64,000 bases of DNA from assembly GCF_009741265.1 (NCBI RefSeq), contig NZ_WOWL01000001.1, positions 4,154,001 to 4,218,000 on the forward strand, read 5' to 3'. The stretch is from Pseudarthrobacter sp. GA104. GTDB lineage: Bacteria; Actinomycetota; Actinomycetes; Actinomycetales; Micrococcaceae. The notes beneath the pieces are model-generated. The model ran no database searches. It was not told the DNA's origin and was given only the letters and a program-made list of their open reading frames with translations. The first letter of the stretch is position 1. Each line of letters begins with the position of its first letter. The position numbers were made by a program, and so were the translations under genes. Shown one piece after another: positions 63,534 through 64,000 of this stretch.

Positions 63534-64000
63534 TCAGCCGGCCACGGCGGCCCGCAGGGCCAGGATGCGCTGCAGCTGCTGGCGCTCCTCAGCCTGGTGC
63601 AGCTGGACATCGCGGCCGCTCAGGATGCGCTGCCGGGTATTCGCCAGATGCGTGGCGGCCTTCAGGAACTCCCTCATCTGCCTTTTCCTGCCATAGCTGC
63701 CGGCCCAGTTCAACGCCGTCCGCCGTCCGCCCACGGTGGCCAGGAGCTCCACCTCAGCGGGAGTGAACCAGCCTGCCGCCGAGTACTCGAGCAGCCGCTG
63801 CCGGGTCAGCCTCTTCTCCGCGACGCGCAGCAGGATGATGCCGCCTACAGCGAGGAGGAAGATGGGCACCTGGACCAGGATGTAGTCCGCCAGGAAGCCC
63901 TGCCCCATGCTGTTCCAGCGGTTGTGCAGGAACATGGCAGGCAGCAGCCCCACCAGGAAAGCGGCCACCGAGGCGCCGGTATGCCAGCGCCGGGCGGCGA
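63534..64000 (-). CDS. PrsW-type intramembrane metalloprotease, 5' part outside window
   Basis: The frame remains open to the window edge, so at least 155 C-terminal residues of a longer protein are visible. FLVGLLPAMFLHNRWNSMGQ carries a histidine in a helix followed by WNS, the PrsW-like HxxWN pattern; then a helix (FLLAVGGIILLRV) and a cytoplasmic tail with EYSAAGWFTPAEVELLATVGGRRTALNWA, which is typical of actinobacterial PrsW proteins. The family performs site-1-type cleavage of membrane regulators. The ExxE-type catalytic part lies outside the window. It is convergent with the tetrulose operon. Confidence 0.6.
   Translation of the reverse strand, partial: AARRWHTGASVAAFLVGLLPAMFLHNRWNSMGQGFLADYILVQVPIFLLAVGGIILLRVAEKRLTRQRLLEYSAAGWFTPAEVELLATVGGRRTALNWAGSYGRKRQMREFLKAATHLANTRQRILSGRDVQLHQAEERQQLQRILALRAAVAG

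Overview
The window is high-GC chromosomal DNA with many GTG and TTG starts. Gene content and order point to an actinobacterium of the Micrococcaceae, most likely Arthrobacter or Pseudarthrobacter. The order thrS-HIT-pgsA...pdxS...pdxT-yebC-ruvC-ruvA-ruvB-yajC-secD-secF-rel-ppi-hisS-aspS-rarA-alaS-ruvX-mltG-aroE-aroC-aroK-aroB-efp-nusB follows the block well known from Mycobacterium tuberculosis, interrupted by lineage-specific genes. The species call is inference; no rRNA or other species marker lies in the window.

Layout. (a) 1-6.5 kb, mixed genes: 5'-cut thioesterase, PadR regulator plus ABC1/UbiB kinase, DUF2177 membrane protein, lipoate ligase-like protein, mycoredoxin-like protein, SRAP/YedK abasic-site protein, glyoxalase-fold protein, chorismate mutase, one hypothetical. 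(b) 6.6-10.5 kb, an SOS-type unit: a LexA-like box, a DUF6504-like gene and the mutagenic polymerase gene dnaE2, which has a single-base frameshift in this sequence. (c) 10.6-15 kb: thrS, HIT, pgsA, pdxS. (d) 15-22 kb: dcp on the minus strand, a CapA-like lipoprotein with a flavin ferric-reductase-like protein, then murT-gatD (lipid II amidation) divergent from pdxT. (e) 22-32 kb: yebC-ruvCAB, yajC-secDF, rel. (f) 32-44 kb: AbiEi-like orphan, DUF349 protein, membrane cyclophilin, hisS, amino-acid permease, aspS, GNAT, a VLRF1-type peptidyl-tRNA hydrolase, rarA, rpsD. (g) 43.7-55 kb: two small membrane-associated proteins, alaS, ruvX, mltG, the shikimate run aroE-aroC-aroK-aroB, a TPR-like gene, efp, nusB.

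(h) 55-63.5 kb is the most unusual part: a GntR/FCD regulator followed by a seven-gene catabolic operon plus a 30-codon membrane ORF. It encodes an AP-endonuclease-2-type TIM barrel, a fused DhaK-DhaL kinase, an RpiB-type isomerase, a 3-hydroxyacyl-CoA-dehydrogenase-fold enzyme, an SDR, the mini-protein, an ACS-type MFS importer and a divergent triose-phosphate-isomerase paralogue. The set fits import of a sugar acid, oxidation, decarboxylation to a ketotetrose such as erythrulose, phosphorylation, and isomerisation to erythrose-4-phosphate. A shared CCTATAGG palindrome in front of both the regulator and the operon looks like the operator. (i) The window ends inside a PrsW-type membrane protease gene.

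Other signals: a roughly 64-bp palindromic repeat occurs twice (14,990 and 55,854) with compensatory arm changes; several genes have a -10 box 6-7 bases before the start codon (leaderless mRNAs); MltG has a His-every-five-residues cytoplasmic tract. I saw no rRNA, tRNA, CRISPR array, transposase or prophage gene, and no gene-free stretch above 300 bases; the largest gaps, about 200 bases before yajC and before efp, hold promoter or leader sequence.
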